Positions 10,777-20,300 of a stretch of DNA of 64,000 bases are shown here, piece after piece. This DNA comes from Nothophaeocryptopus gaeumannii (Eukaryota; Ascomycota; Dothideomycetes; Mycosphaerellales; Mycosphaerellaceae): assembly GCA_031771865.1 (NCBI GenBank), contig JASISA010000026.1:1922001-1986000 (forward strand). The letters are read 5' to 3'. The notes below the pieces were generated by a model. The model searched no databases. It worked only from the letters and a program-made list of their open reading frames with translations, and had not been told where the DNA came from. Position numbers and translations under genes: made by a program. The first letter of the stretch is position 1. Each line of letters opens with the position of its first letter.

Positions 10777-12237
10777 ATGTCTCCTCCAATTCCAGCAGCA
10801 AACGGCAACCAAAGGCCTCTGCTAAACCTCCAGCTCGGATGGCCAACACCAAGATTATGTACCCGCGAAGCTCTCCTCAATGGCGCCGAGAGTATTCTGG
10901 CCGAAGGTGAAAACATGGCAGCAATCCTCCTGTACGGACCGCACAAAGGCTATCCAGCGCTCTGTGAAAGTATAGCAAGCTGGCTGTCAGATGTATACCC
11001 TTCATCTCCAGGACCAATTGATCTTTCGAGGATTTGTATAACGAATGGCGCATCTGGGTCTCTTGCGAACATTGCCCTGAAATTCGCGGACCCGACGTAT
11101 ACGAGACGCATTCTCATGGTCGAGCCGACTTACTTCCTGGCCTGTCCAATCTTCGAGGACTGCGGCTTTCAAGGGAAGCTGAGAGGGATTCCAGAAGTTG
11201 GAAAGCACGGCATTGATCTCGAATTCCTGCGGGCGGAGCTGGACAAAACAGACAGCGAGCCCGACTGGCCGGCGAAACCATTGCAAAAAACTGGATCGAA
11301 CTATCCGCACATTTACAAGTATGTGCTCTATTGTACTACGACCTACTCGAATCCTAGCGCGAAGACAATGCCCGGTGAAGTGCGTCAGAAGCTGGTGGAA
11401 ATCGCAAGGCAGTATGATCTCCTCCTGATCCCTGATGATGTCTATGACTTCTTGGCTTGGTCTACAGACTCTTCTGATGCAGTGGATACAGCGCCTCCTC
11501 GACTGGTAGATTTTGACCGCACTACTGAAGGCTGCACTGAGTACGGAAATGCGATCAGCAATGGCTCGTTCGCGAAAGTCATTGGTCCTGGCATTCGAGT
11601 TGGTTGGGTAGAAGGAACACCATCATTCGTCTCATCTCTTGGCCTTGTGTGAGCCACTCTCAGCTGTCCTCCTCAACTCCCATGCTGACACCAAATCAGA
11701 GGCTCATCCTCCTCCGGCGGCGCACCATCTCACTTCGCATCCACCGTCGTCCAGCACACTCTCCGCAGCGGCAGTCTCCAAAAGTACATTACAAAGACTC
11801 TAGTGCCAGAGTATCGGCAAAGGTACACAGCCCTGATGGACGCGATGACCCAACACCTCCTCCCTCTCGGCTACACAATCGAAGCCTCCGGACCAACACC
11901 AAACACAGCAGGCGGCTTCTTTACCTACATACGTATTCCCCTCTTCTTCCAAACCCACAAGATCTACGCAAAAACGCTCTCAGCAATCGCTTTACGAGAC
12001 TTTAACTTGCGTGTGACTTTTGGACACATGTTCGTGGTTGCAGGAGACGAGAGTAGTATTACGAGAGCGGAGGAGGACGGTGGCTTTGCGTATTGTATGC
12101 GGCTTTGCTGGGCATGGCTAGAAATCGATCAGATCACCGAGGCAATTAAAATGCTGTCCGAGTGCACGAGGAACGTTATGGAGAGGGTCGAAAAGGGAGA
12201 TGACGTCGGGAGAGGGCTAGTCATTGGCATTCGATAG
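10777..12237 (+). CDS. PLP-dependent aminotransferase, class I/II (fold type I)
   Basis: Two exons, 10777-11648 and 11700-12237, joined by a 51-bp GTGAGC...CAG intron, encode 469 residues. Landmarks are the N-terminal LGWPTPRL, YGPHKGYPALCESIASWL, TNGASGSLANIA (cofactor phosphate region), the Tyr/Asn segment YSNPSAKTMP, the Asp of LLLIPDDVYDF that binds the pyridine nitrogen, and the Schiff-base lysine in SFAKVIGPGIRVGW (K267). This is the profile of fungal kynurenine/aminoadipate/aromatic-type aminotransferases. The exact amino donor is not deducible. An upstream in-frame extension exists but ATG 10777 gives the expected N terminus. It is divergent from the lyase-like gene and followed by an MFS permease on the same strand. 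Confidence 0.88.
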
Positions 12238-12663
12238 ACCATTTCGGAGACCAGAAGATGTTCACAACAACCAGAAAATGTACGTCAATTCTGTTGGTGC
12301 TCGGTCGAAACTTCGTGCGTGCACCCATAGGCCTATCTATATGATCCTGCGGAACCGAATACGTTCAAGGCTATGGAGCCTACGAACCGCTGCCCGCGGC
12401 GCAATGCTTCGCGTATCAAGCAAGCTCCACAAGCACAGCCTACAATGTGCTTGATGCATAGGCGAGCTAGACATCTTTCTTGGCTCTATGCCTGGCTCTG
12501 TTGATACAGAGATACAGCAATGGAGATAGCGGATAGCAATCGCCGGGTGAAAGCAGCTGATGCGATGAAGCACGATGAGAATCTGATCAAAAGCCTCCAT
12601 GTCTGACACCGAGCATCACTGAGGAATTAGAAGCCATCTACATCTCATCCTTCCATCCACGAG
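12238..12663. other. Intergenic, aminotransferase to MFS permease
   Basis: Aminotransferase 3' region and permease promoter. No ORF on either strand resembles a protein. Confidence 0.5.
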
Positions 12664-14330
12664 ATGGCCCACGATTCTCAACATGACCCTATTGTCACCA
12701 GCACTGAACGCAAAACCCCCTCCGTCTCTCTCTCCGCTGAACCTGATCTCAAACAACCCACAGCGAGCAAAGCCTACGATGTCGGTGTCCAATACAGCGG
12801 GTACTTCAACGAACATGACACTTTCACCACCAAAGAAGCGAAGAAGTTGAGATGGAAACTAGACACCCGCCTCATCCCCATCCTCGCCTTCAACATCATC
12901 CTCGGCGCCACCGACAAAGCCTCCACCTCCACAGGCGCCCTCTACGGAATGCGCGAAGACACGAATTCCACCGGAAACCGCTATTCCTGGGTCGGATCGG
13001 CATTTTATTTCGGCTACCTCTTCTGGTGCTTTCCCGCCGGTTCGCTGTTGCAGAAACTACCGATTGCGAAGTTGATGTCGGGAATGATGTTCTGTTGGGG
13101 AGTCATACTCATCGGCACGGCTTGGGTGCGCTCGTTTCCGGTATTCATATTTTTGAGAGTGTTGCTGGGCGCTTTGGAGGCGCCGATCATTCCGGGTGGG
13201 TCTTTGATTTTGAGTATGTGGTATACGAGGCATGAACAATCCCTGCGCACAGGCTTCATGTATACCAACTGGTCGACCATCATTCTCATTGGACCGATCG
13301 GATACGGTGTCGGCGCGATTGCTGGTGGTCACCAGTGGCGTTGGTGGTTCACAATCCTGGGGAGCATCTCGATTGTGTGGAGTCTTGTTGTGGGACTGTT
13401 CTTGCCGGACAATGTTGTGAGGGCAAAGTTCATTGGCGAGAGGGAGAAAGCGATCGCTGTGGAGCGAGTGAGGGCTGATCAGACAGGTATGGAGAATAAA
13501 GTATGGAAGAAAGCACAGGTCTGGGAAGCGCTGACGGATCCGAAAACTTGGCTTATGTTTCTCTTTAACGTCTTCGTGTCGATACCGAACGGGGGTTTGA
13601 CAAGTGAGTGTGATGAACTTGCCCTGAGTTTGACTCGCAATGCTGATCATGTTGCAGACTTCCAAGCGCTAATCATCAAAGGCCTCGGCTTCTCATCTCG
13701 TCACTCTGTGTTGCTCGGCATGCCCGAGGGTGTTGTTGGCACCATCTCGACATACGGCTGCAGTCTGGCGGTATGGTACCTCAGCAAGCGGTGGCCGAAG
13801 CTTCAATGTCGAGTTTTTGTAATTGTCGCTGTGGAGCTCATCGGCATGATTGCGTGCGTGTTCCTCTATGTGTTGCCGCAAGATGTTGTTGGAGGCCGGC
13901 TGGCGTGTTTGTGGCTGGCAAAGTTCTTCTTAGGACCCTATATCATCAGCTTGGCCTTGAACGTGGCCAACATCTCTGGCCATACGAAGAAGGTGACTGT
14001 TCAGGCATTAATCTTCATGGCGTACTGCTGTAAGTCATGTTCATCACCCACTACTGCATACTTCCGTTGACTAGGTCCTCAGGCTCAAACATCATCGCGC
14101 CGCAATTCTTTCTCGACTCTCAGGCGCCAATATACTCGCTTGGTATGGGCGCGCTACTTGCGGGCTATGTCGGAGCCATCCTAACCATCATCGTCTATGC
14201 AGCTTACTGCTACTTCGAGAATTGCCGCCGAGAGAGAATTGACGATACCAATGGCCAGAGAGTGCATGCAGATACGGACTTCAAAGACATGACAGATGGA
14301 CAGAACATCCACTTCCGCTATGTGTGGTAG
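12664..14330 (+). CDS. MFS permease, anion:cation symporter (Dal5/allantoate-like) family
   Basis: Three exons, 12664-13603, 13658-14029 and 14083-14330 (54- and 53-bp introns), give 519 residues. A hydrophilic N terminus (about 60 residues) leads to LRWKLDTRLIPILAFNIIL, the typical start of helix 1 in the ACS family. About twelve hydrophobic segments follow, with the family landmarks FYFGYLFWCFPAG, FLRVLLGALEAPIIPGGSL and SMWYTRHEQSLRTGFMY, then the central loop and LTDPKTWLMFLFN. Family members import organic acids, vitamins, ureides or dipeptides at the plasma membrane. Proximity to the aminotransferase and lyase-like genes hints at uptake of their substrate. The first intron is a multiple of three, so unspliced reading would remain open there. 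Confidence 0.88.
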
Positions 14331-14743
14331 AGGAGGGACACAGGAGAGCAGATGGATAGGTAAACTATCCAGAACGTTCGTCAAATAGGTGTTTTTGCTG
14401 CCCTCTTCTGGGTTTGAAGAATGTTTTTAGAGAGCCTGCACTCAATCTAGCCCAGTCTGAGATGGTACTTCGTCGGTAATAAGCTGTTGGCGTTGATGTT
14501 GGTGTGCAAAGAGGAAGTACTGTAAATCGGAGTTCGATGTCCCTCGGTCCATGCGGAAGGCGCCGCTCCCGCCCGAGCGGGATGAGGGGTGAGTCGGGCG
14601 AGCTCTTCGCTATGATCGCGTCAGACAAGCAGCTCCTTCTCTTGCCACACACTTGCTTCCAATACATTGTTTCATCATCAATTCTTCAACGTGCTACCCT
14701 CGAACAATATTACCCCATATCACGATCCGATATAGTAGTGACC
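14331..14743. other. Intergenic, MFS permease to GILT-like gene
   Basis: Promoter and 5' leader of the GILT-like gene, with a TATA-like ACAATATTACCCC stretch near 14705. No ORF recognised. Confidence 0.45.
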
Positions 14744-15638
14744 ATGGCTGCCACCGATACCGAGAAACAACCCCTGTTGTCCTCCCACAACCCTACAAAT
14801 ACCGACGAACCCTCCCTCTCCTCACTCCAACAAGATGTCGTCCAAGCCCAAAGACGCTACTGGCGCGCCTGGTCCCGCACAACATCCGGCAAAGTCCACC
14901 GTCGCATCATGATAGTCGTCTCCCTCCTCCTCATGGTCTTCTTCGGCTTCATGGTCACCATCGTGGCCCAAGATTCCTTCAGTCCGGACGGCGAAGGCTG
15001 GCTCTACAATGGCAAAGTGCCCTTGGACATCTACGGAATGTCCAAATGTCCCGACTTCAGAGACTGCCTGCACGATTTAATCCTACCGACGATGCAGAGG
15101 GTGGGAGATAAAGTCAACTTTAGTCTCTCCTTCATCGGCTCGTAAGTCCCATCTCTCCCAAAACCCCTCGCATGCCACACATGCTCCCATTCTAACTTTA
15201 TTCCATAGTGAAACTGACCACGACGACGGCGTCGAATGCATGCACGGCCAAGAAGAGTGTTTGGGCAATATCATCGAACTCTGCGCAGCCAAACTCTACC
15301 CAGACCCGAAATTTTACCTAGGCTTCACCATGTGTCTCTCCCGCGAATACAAGGATATCCCCAAACGCACTTTAGTCGAAGACTGTGCTCTTGAGCACGG
15401 AATCGACATGTCGAAAATGAACGATTGTACTTCAGACGAAGATGGTGCTCTCTCGGTGGATATGCTGAAAGCGAGCTTCAATCGCAGCGCTACAGCTGGG
15501 GTGACGAAGAGCTGCACCGTACGTCTTGACCACAAGGTCAGATGTATCCGAGACGGAGGGGAGTGGAAGGACTGTGAGGGAGGGTCTACTGTTGACGACC
15601 TCGTGAAGGATATCCTGGATCTTTCCTATGATGCGTGA
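14744..15638 (+). CDS. GILT-family thiol reductase-like protein, membrane anchored
   Basis: Two exons, 14744-15141 and 15209-15638 (67-bp GTAAGT...TAG intron), encode 275 residues. Residues 55-75 form one transmembrane helix (IMIVVSLLLMVFFGFM), so it is probably a type II protein with a lumenal or extracellular domain. The domain begins VPLDIYGMSKCPDFRDC and contains the GILT signature C-x-HG-x2-EC-x2-N-x4-C at 143-158 (CMHGQEECLGNIIELC), plus further paired cysteines. Animal GILT reduces disulfides with a CxxC pair. Here the active-site region is C102-x5-C108, so redox activity is an inference. Convergent with the next gene. Confidence 0.82.
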
Positions 15639-16131
15639 TCGAGTTGAATTGAGCGCTATTGCTTATTGGTATCAGTCTTTACTACTGCACTGCCCTATGA
15701 TGATGTTGGTGATGATGAATGATTAGGACTCTTTAATCTGAAAGCACTTCCATTCCCAGCTCAGTAATGCCACGTTTCATCCACTTCATTTTCATTCCTT
15801 CATGTCATAATCATATTCATCTTAAACCCCATTCCGATTCCTTGTTGTTGATGAACGCCGAAAATGCTCCCTCTGTCGCCATGCAAAAAAAACAGATGAC
15901 GTGGCCGCCCTAAAGAGCTCGTGAATGCTTTCGTCTCGAATGTCTTGCCTCGAAAAGTCTAGCTCTATCAATGTGCGAGCTTGCGAGCTTTCCGAGAGCT
16001 GTAAATTGGATGGAGCTGGATAGGTAGAAGTCTTCTGTCGCTTCTTTCTCCTCTCCTCTCCGGAGTCAAACGCTTGCATGCAGATGCAACGTCCGTTCGG
16101 TGAGTGGCGTACCTGCTGATTGCTCACTCAA
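15639..16131. other. Convergent intergenic region
   Basis: 3' ends of the GILT-like gene (plus) and the hypothetical gene (minus) face each other. The stretch is AT-rich around 15650-15840, with no supported gene or structured RNA. Confidence 0.45.
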
Positions 16132-16938
16132 TTACCACGGACCCCACATCCCTCTCGCGCCTCCACTAGAGGCCAGAACTTCCCATCTACCCATCTTCTC
16201 CTGGGTACAGAAAGGGTGACGAAGCGCAACTCCAAGCACATACTCAATCCACTCACGGCTCAGCGTAACCTGACCTTCAGCCAGTTCCGGATACGCCTTC
16301 ACCATCGTCTGCTGAGTACTGACGAGCTGAGCGGTAGTAGATTTCGGGTATTTGGACGAGTTCGCCGTCACGTCATTAACGGCATCCCAAATTCGGACCA
16401 GGTACCGTCGATGGACGCTATCTGACCAGTGCGAAGGTGCCGAAGGGGCGTTTCGGTGGGCGTAGGAGCTGCCGTCGTTCAGCTCGAGTTGTTGGCCTAG
16501 AGCTTGGGCTGCACGACGGAAGTAGGATGGTGGGACCTTCTCCATGTTGGAGCCGTTGTTTCTGAGGATCTCCAATCTGGCGCTTGTGGTTGCGGCTCTG
16601 TTCAGCGCGGGTCGGGATGGAATCGCCAACGCAGGTGGCTCGCTCGAGGTAGTCGCAGATGTTGTAGTGGTAGCTATGGTGGTTGCTGCGCGGATGACAG
16701 TCGGTCTGTCTGTGGTGAAGTCCGCGGTCGATATCGACGGCGGCCTGGATATAGCTTGGTCAGATAGTGCAAATGAGATTGTGGGATTCGCAGTCGTTTT
16801 GCTGAGGAGTTTGTTGGTCTCATTGGGAAACTCTGGCTCGGCGACGGTGTCGCGCGCATCCTGAGCAGTTTGAGGAAGGAAGTAACCCAACGACCTGCTT
16901 AACAATGCCGGCCGTGCCTGGCGTGGGTTGTCGGCCAT
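16132..16938 (-). CDS. Hypothetical protein, single exon
   Basis: An uninterrupted 268-codon frame opened by ATG at 16938. The first half is low-complexity, rich in Thr, Ser and Ala (ATTIATTTTSATTSSEPPAL). The second half looks globular (SYFRRAAQALGQQLELND, YLVRIWDAVNDV, LSREWIEYVLGVALRHPF) and is the part most likely conserved. No signal peptide or membrane helix. I do not recognise the family. The codon pattern and a clean frame support a real gene. The transposon lies 391 bp upstream of its start. Confidence 0.6.
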   Translation of the reverse strand: MADNPRQARPALLSRSLGYFLPQTAQDARDTVAEPEFPNETNKLLSKTTANPTISFALSDQAISRPPSISTADFTTDRPTVIRAATTIATTTTSATTSSEPPALAIPSRPALNRAATTSARLEILRNNGSNMEKVPPSYFRRAAQALGQQLELNDGSSYAHRNAPSAPSHWSDSVHRRYLVRIWDAVNDVTANSSKYPKSTTAQLVSTQQTMVKAYPELAEGQVTLSREWIEYVLGVALRHPFCTQEKMGRWEVLASSGGARGMWGPW

Positions 16939-17329
16939 GCTTCGGACCTTGGGGAAGTTTGAGTCAAGGCAGGGGTGGATGTTGTCGGTGCCGGATGTTG
17001 GTGTTGGTCCAGGTGCGGAGAGCGTGGTCTCGAACCGGAGGTTTGACTGTGCATGAAAGCAAAAGAAGCACCTGCGCGTATTGCATGTGATGATGTTGCA
17101 AACATGTTCTGAAACACCCAGCCTCGTGACGGCGGGTGAGTGAAAGAAAACATTCGGCTCACCTGATGGAAAACGTATTCACCCATGATTCTCGTCAATG
17201 CGTATATGCAGCTCAGGGTGCAAGAAACCAAGATGCGAAAACTGAAGAAGAAGATGCTGTTCTGTTGATGTTGAGAGAATGTCTCGGGTGCTTGGCTGGG
17301 TGACCGGGAAGTGAGGTCGACTTTCGTGA
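16939..17329. other. Intergenic, promoter side of hypothetical gene
   Basis: Between the minus-strand start at 16938 and the transposon target duplication. The insertion may therefore disrupt or replace this gene's upstream region. No gene supported. Confidence 0.4.
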
Positions 17330-17333
17330 AGAG

Positions 17334-17371
17334 GGCAGAGCCCTGTTCATGACTAAGGGTCATATCAACTT
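17334..17371 (+). repeat. Left terminal inverted repeat (38 bp)
   Basis: Starts GGCAGAGCCCTGTTC and is an exact reverse complement of 22162-22199. Preceded by AGAG. Confidence 0.95.
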
Positions 17372-17702
17372 CATAGTGTCACGTTACTTTGACCTCAAAT
17401 CTACCAACCTCAGTTACACTAATATGGCCCTTTCTCATCTATACAGGCGTCGCTATCGCCTAAAACACTCGCAGCACACTCGCAGACGGCCTGCGCGGCT
17501 TGCTGTTGTTATGAAGCAGTCATAGCTGGACAATAGCAGGCTGCGTAGGCCGTATTGCTATTTTGAACTGATGCTATTGTAAGTACTACTATTGTCCTTT
17601 TCACTCGCAGCACTCGTATATCTACTCTTTCTTTTCCTTTGCTTACTATATTAGCTACATCAACATTCTCCCCGTCAAAACTACAAGAATACTACTGCCG
17701 CG

Positions 17703-18392
17703 ATGTCTCAATTCCGCCAACCAACCACTACTACCACCACCGACTTCTGGCATGTCGAAGACTATCAATGGAACGAGTGGGTAGCCAGCAGCGAGTCTAC
17801 CAATAGCAAGGAGCGCAAGTCAGCTTTGAACAATTTGCGGAAGTTTGATACGGCTGGCCGTATCATGGAGACTAATGAAGGTGAGTTAATTGACTCGTAG
17901 CTATTTGAATCTACTCGCAGACACACTCGTAGGCAAAGCCGCTCTATCCCCTTGCCCGTGGTGCGAGTGCAAGAAGAATCCGCAGCCCTGTATGGTGTTC
18001 AAAGACCGTGGAGATCTTGCGTGTGCCTATTGCAAGCGGCATGGAAGTCTGGCTGCCTTGCCAATGAAGCCAAGGCTGAAGATGAAGACGAAGATGAAGA
18101 TGAAGATGAGGAGATGGAGGATGTCGACGAAGGTGGTGTGCTTGTCGAGCCTGCGAGTGCTGTGAGTGCTGTGAGTGCTGCGAGTGGAGAGACTGCTGGT
18201 CTGCGTGCTGAGAACGAGAGCCTAAAGACTAAGGTTACTGATTTGGAGGCTCGTTTGGTTGCCATTGAGGCTAAAGTGTCTAGTCTTGACACTGAGATGG
18301 AGGCTGCTCGTCGTGCTGGCTTTGTGGGCTTTCGTCTCGGCGCCTTTGAGAGTAGCTTGGTAGACAAGACTACCGGCAAACCTTGGTACTAG
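17703..18392 (+). pseudogene. Transposon accessory gene: Cys cluster plus acidic coiled coil
   Basis: Exon 1 17703-17880 (begins MSQFRQPTTTTTTDFW) splices at GTGAGT to an acceptor ACTCGTAG at 17932, in phase. The next exon holds a probable zinc-binding cluster, CPWCECKKNPQPC followed ten residues later by CAYC. Near 18062 the frame must change by one base to reach an acidic run (EDEDEDEDEDEE) and a heptad-like segment (LRAENESLKTKVTDLEARL) of about 40 residues, ending at the stop 18390-18392. No intron explains the change, so I treat it as a frameshifted gene. Small Cys-plus-coil proteins of this kind could bind DNA or chromatin. Function unknown. Confidence 0.55.
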
Positions 18393-18500
18393 ATAGCAGT
18401 GTCAAAATACGAGTGCTGCGAGTGCCTGAACCTGAACTCTGCGAGTGCCTGAACCTGAACTCCATTCCTACATACGAGATATATCTACCAACTAAAGAAA

Positions 18501-20269
18501 TTAATTACCCTTCATCGACCTTGTCTTCCGCGTTGACGGCTCCACAACCAGCTTCTTCCTTGGCTTCTTGATATGCGTCTGGGCTGGTTCAGCAAGTATT
18601 GGAGGTGCTGGATCAGCTACAGTTGTTGGAGGTGCTGGTTCAGCTACAGTTGTTGGAGGTGTTGGTTCAGCAACAGGCACTGATTCTACCTGCTCCAGCG
18701 GAGCAGCGACTTGCTGCTGTATAGCCTCCTCAACAAACAACGACACCTCCGTCTGCTCAATAATAGTATCCAGCCTCTCCGAAAAAGTATCGCGAGTTGG
18801 TTCTACGACCTCATAATCTTCTTCAACAATAGGAGCCTTGGGTTCCTTCTTGACGAACCATTCACTCGGCGAGTCAAAGCTAAAACTACTGCTTGATTGA
18901 TCGCTAGCCTCGCTGGTTAGATCAATGATCTCTGCACCAGCCGGAATGCGATAAGGACGTACCGATAGACCAGCGTTGCCTTTAGTAGGTGATGGAGGCG
19001 ACAATTCACTGCTGGCCTGGCGTTTGTGTCCACTCGCAGCAGTACTCGTAGCAGCACTCGCAGCAGTACTCGTAGCAGCACTCGCAGCAGTACTCGTAGC
19101 AGCACTCGCAGCAGCCTCGCGAGCCGCGTATGCCAACGTTGAAGAAGTCAACTGCGCACGGCGAAAGACTGCGGCCGGCGGCGAATTGTGTAGCGGGTCA
19201 CTCGTATCCGCATTGGCAGCACTCGTAGTAGATTTGGCTGGACTCGTAGTACTGTCGTCCTGATCCGCTATTCCGCGTTGGCCGACTGGTTTCGTATTCC
19301 AGCGTCTGACCCGATTGACGAGAATTACCACCTTGATATGGACTGTCGCATTCAATGCTGACCATGGACTGCGATGAAATGGCAATAGCATCTCTTCGAG
19401 GTCATCCGATAGTAGATTGGTGTCTGCTGGGCGGATTGGTTCGTTGGTATCCTCATCAAAAGATACACAAAGGAAGGAGTCTTGATGCGGTGTATCAACC
19501 ATTGCTGTAAAGTTGGTCCAGCAGCCGGAACAATAACAGTAGAATAGAGCCAGTTCCTACGCATGTCTTCGTTGCGGCTCGGCAGCATATCAACCATATG
19601 TTGATAAGTATCAAAGAAGCCGTCCAGTCGCCATCTTTGTATAAGCTCCGGTTCATCGTAGTGCCAAACATCCGGAGTTGACAACGCTGAAGCCTTTTGC
19701 TTCTTGTTCTTCGGCGTACGAATATTGACAAGCACTGTAAAGCCTCGCACCGAAAGTGAATCTCTCGGCGTTGGGCTTTACCCTTGCCCTTGCCCTTGGA
19801 TGAAGAGGTAGATAGTGGTGCACTCGCACTCGCACTCGCAGGAGCTGGCGATGCAGCTGGACGAGAGATCTTGCGGTTGGTAGAAGCCTTAGGACTGAGG
19901 GGATCGATACCAGCGTTGCCAATATTGCGGCTGTGTGACTTCTTATTCTGCTGAAGAACGGTGTTACCACGGTTCGAAGAGGTAGTGCCGAAACCTTGAA
20001 AGCCAGTATATGTACTAGAGGCTCCAGCTCAATAAGCGCACTCGCAGCACTCGTAGAGGCTCCAGAAGCTGCTCCAGTAGGCGCACTCGCAGCACTCGTA
20101 GCTGCTGGCCGTGCTGCTAGTAGTGGAGAGGATATGAGAGGCCCGTCATCTCTCGGTAATGAGGATTGTGCACAAGGCAATAGGGGCATCGGAAAACGTT
20201 GCCAAGATCACAGTGATATATCACTTGCTTCTTGGACTGCGCACAGAACTTAGTCCACTCAAGATCCAT
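18501..20269 (-). CDS. Transposon accessory gene: Cys/His motif, low-complexity, SUMO-interaction-like motif
   Basis: The likely start is ATG 20269, 32 bp after the transposase stop. It opens MDLEWTKFCAQSKK and soon has a possible zinc site (YHCDLGNVFRCPYCLVHNPH). Later exons read VLVNIRTPKNKKQKASALS (reached through a GTAAAG...TTTACAG intron near 19770) and a 1-kb terminal exon ending at 18501. That exon has an Ala/Ser/Thr repeat encoded by a tandem repeat at 19031-19110, a consensus SUMO-interacting motif EIIDLTSE (about 18914-18937), acidic stretches, repeated VAEPxPPTT units and a basic tail. The exon linking residue about 50 to the 19.98-kb frame is unresolved, so the model is provisional and it may be broken. 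No known family. Confidence 0.45.
19031..19110 (-). repeat. 24-bp tandem repeat made of the element motif
   Basis: About three and a half units alternating CACTCGCAGCAG and TACTCGTAGCAG on plus. In the minus-strand gene they encode the repeat SAATSTAA. The same octamer is dispersed through the whole element. Confidence 0.85.
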
Positions 20270-20300
20270 TGTTGAAGAAGGAGGTAACGCTGAATACCTC

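Noticed and set aside
19031..19110. Tandem repeat considered as a CRISPR-like or simple microsatellite array
   Set aside because: Units are contiguous and coding, and built from the element-wide motif. No spacers. No CRISPR array anywhere in the window.
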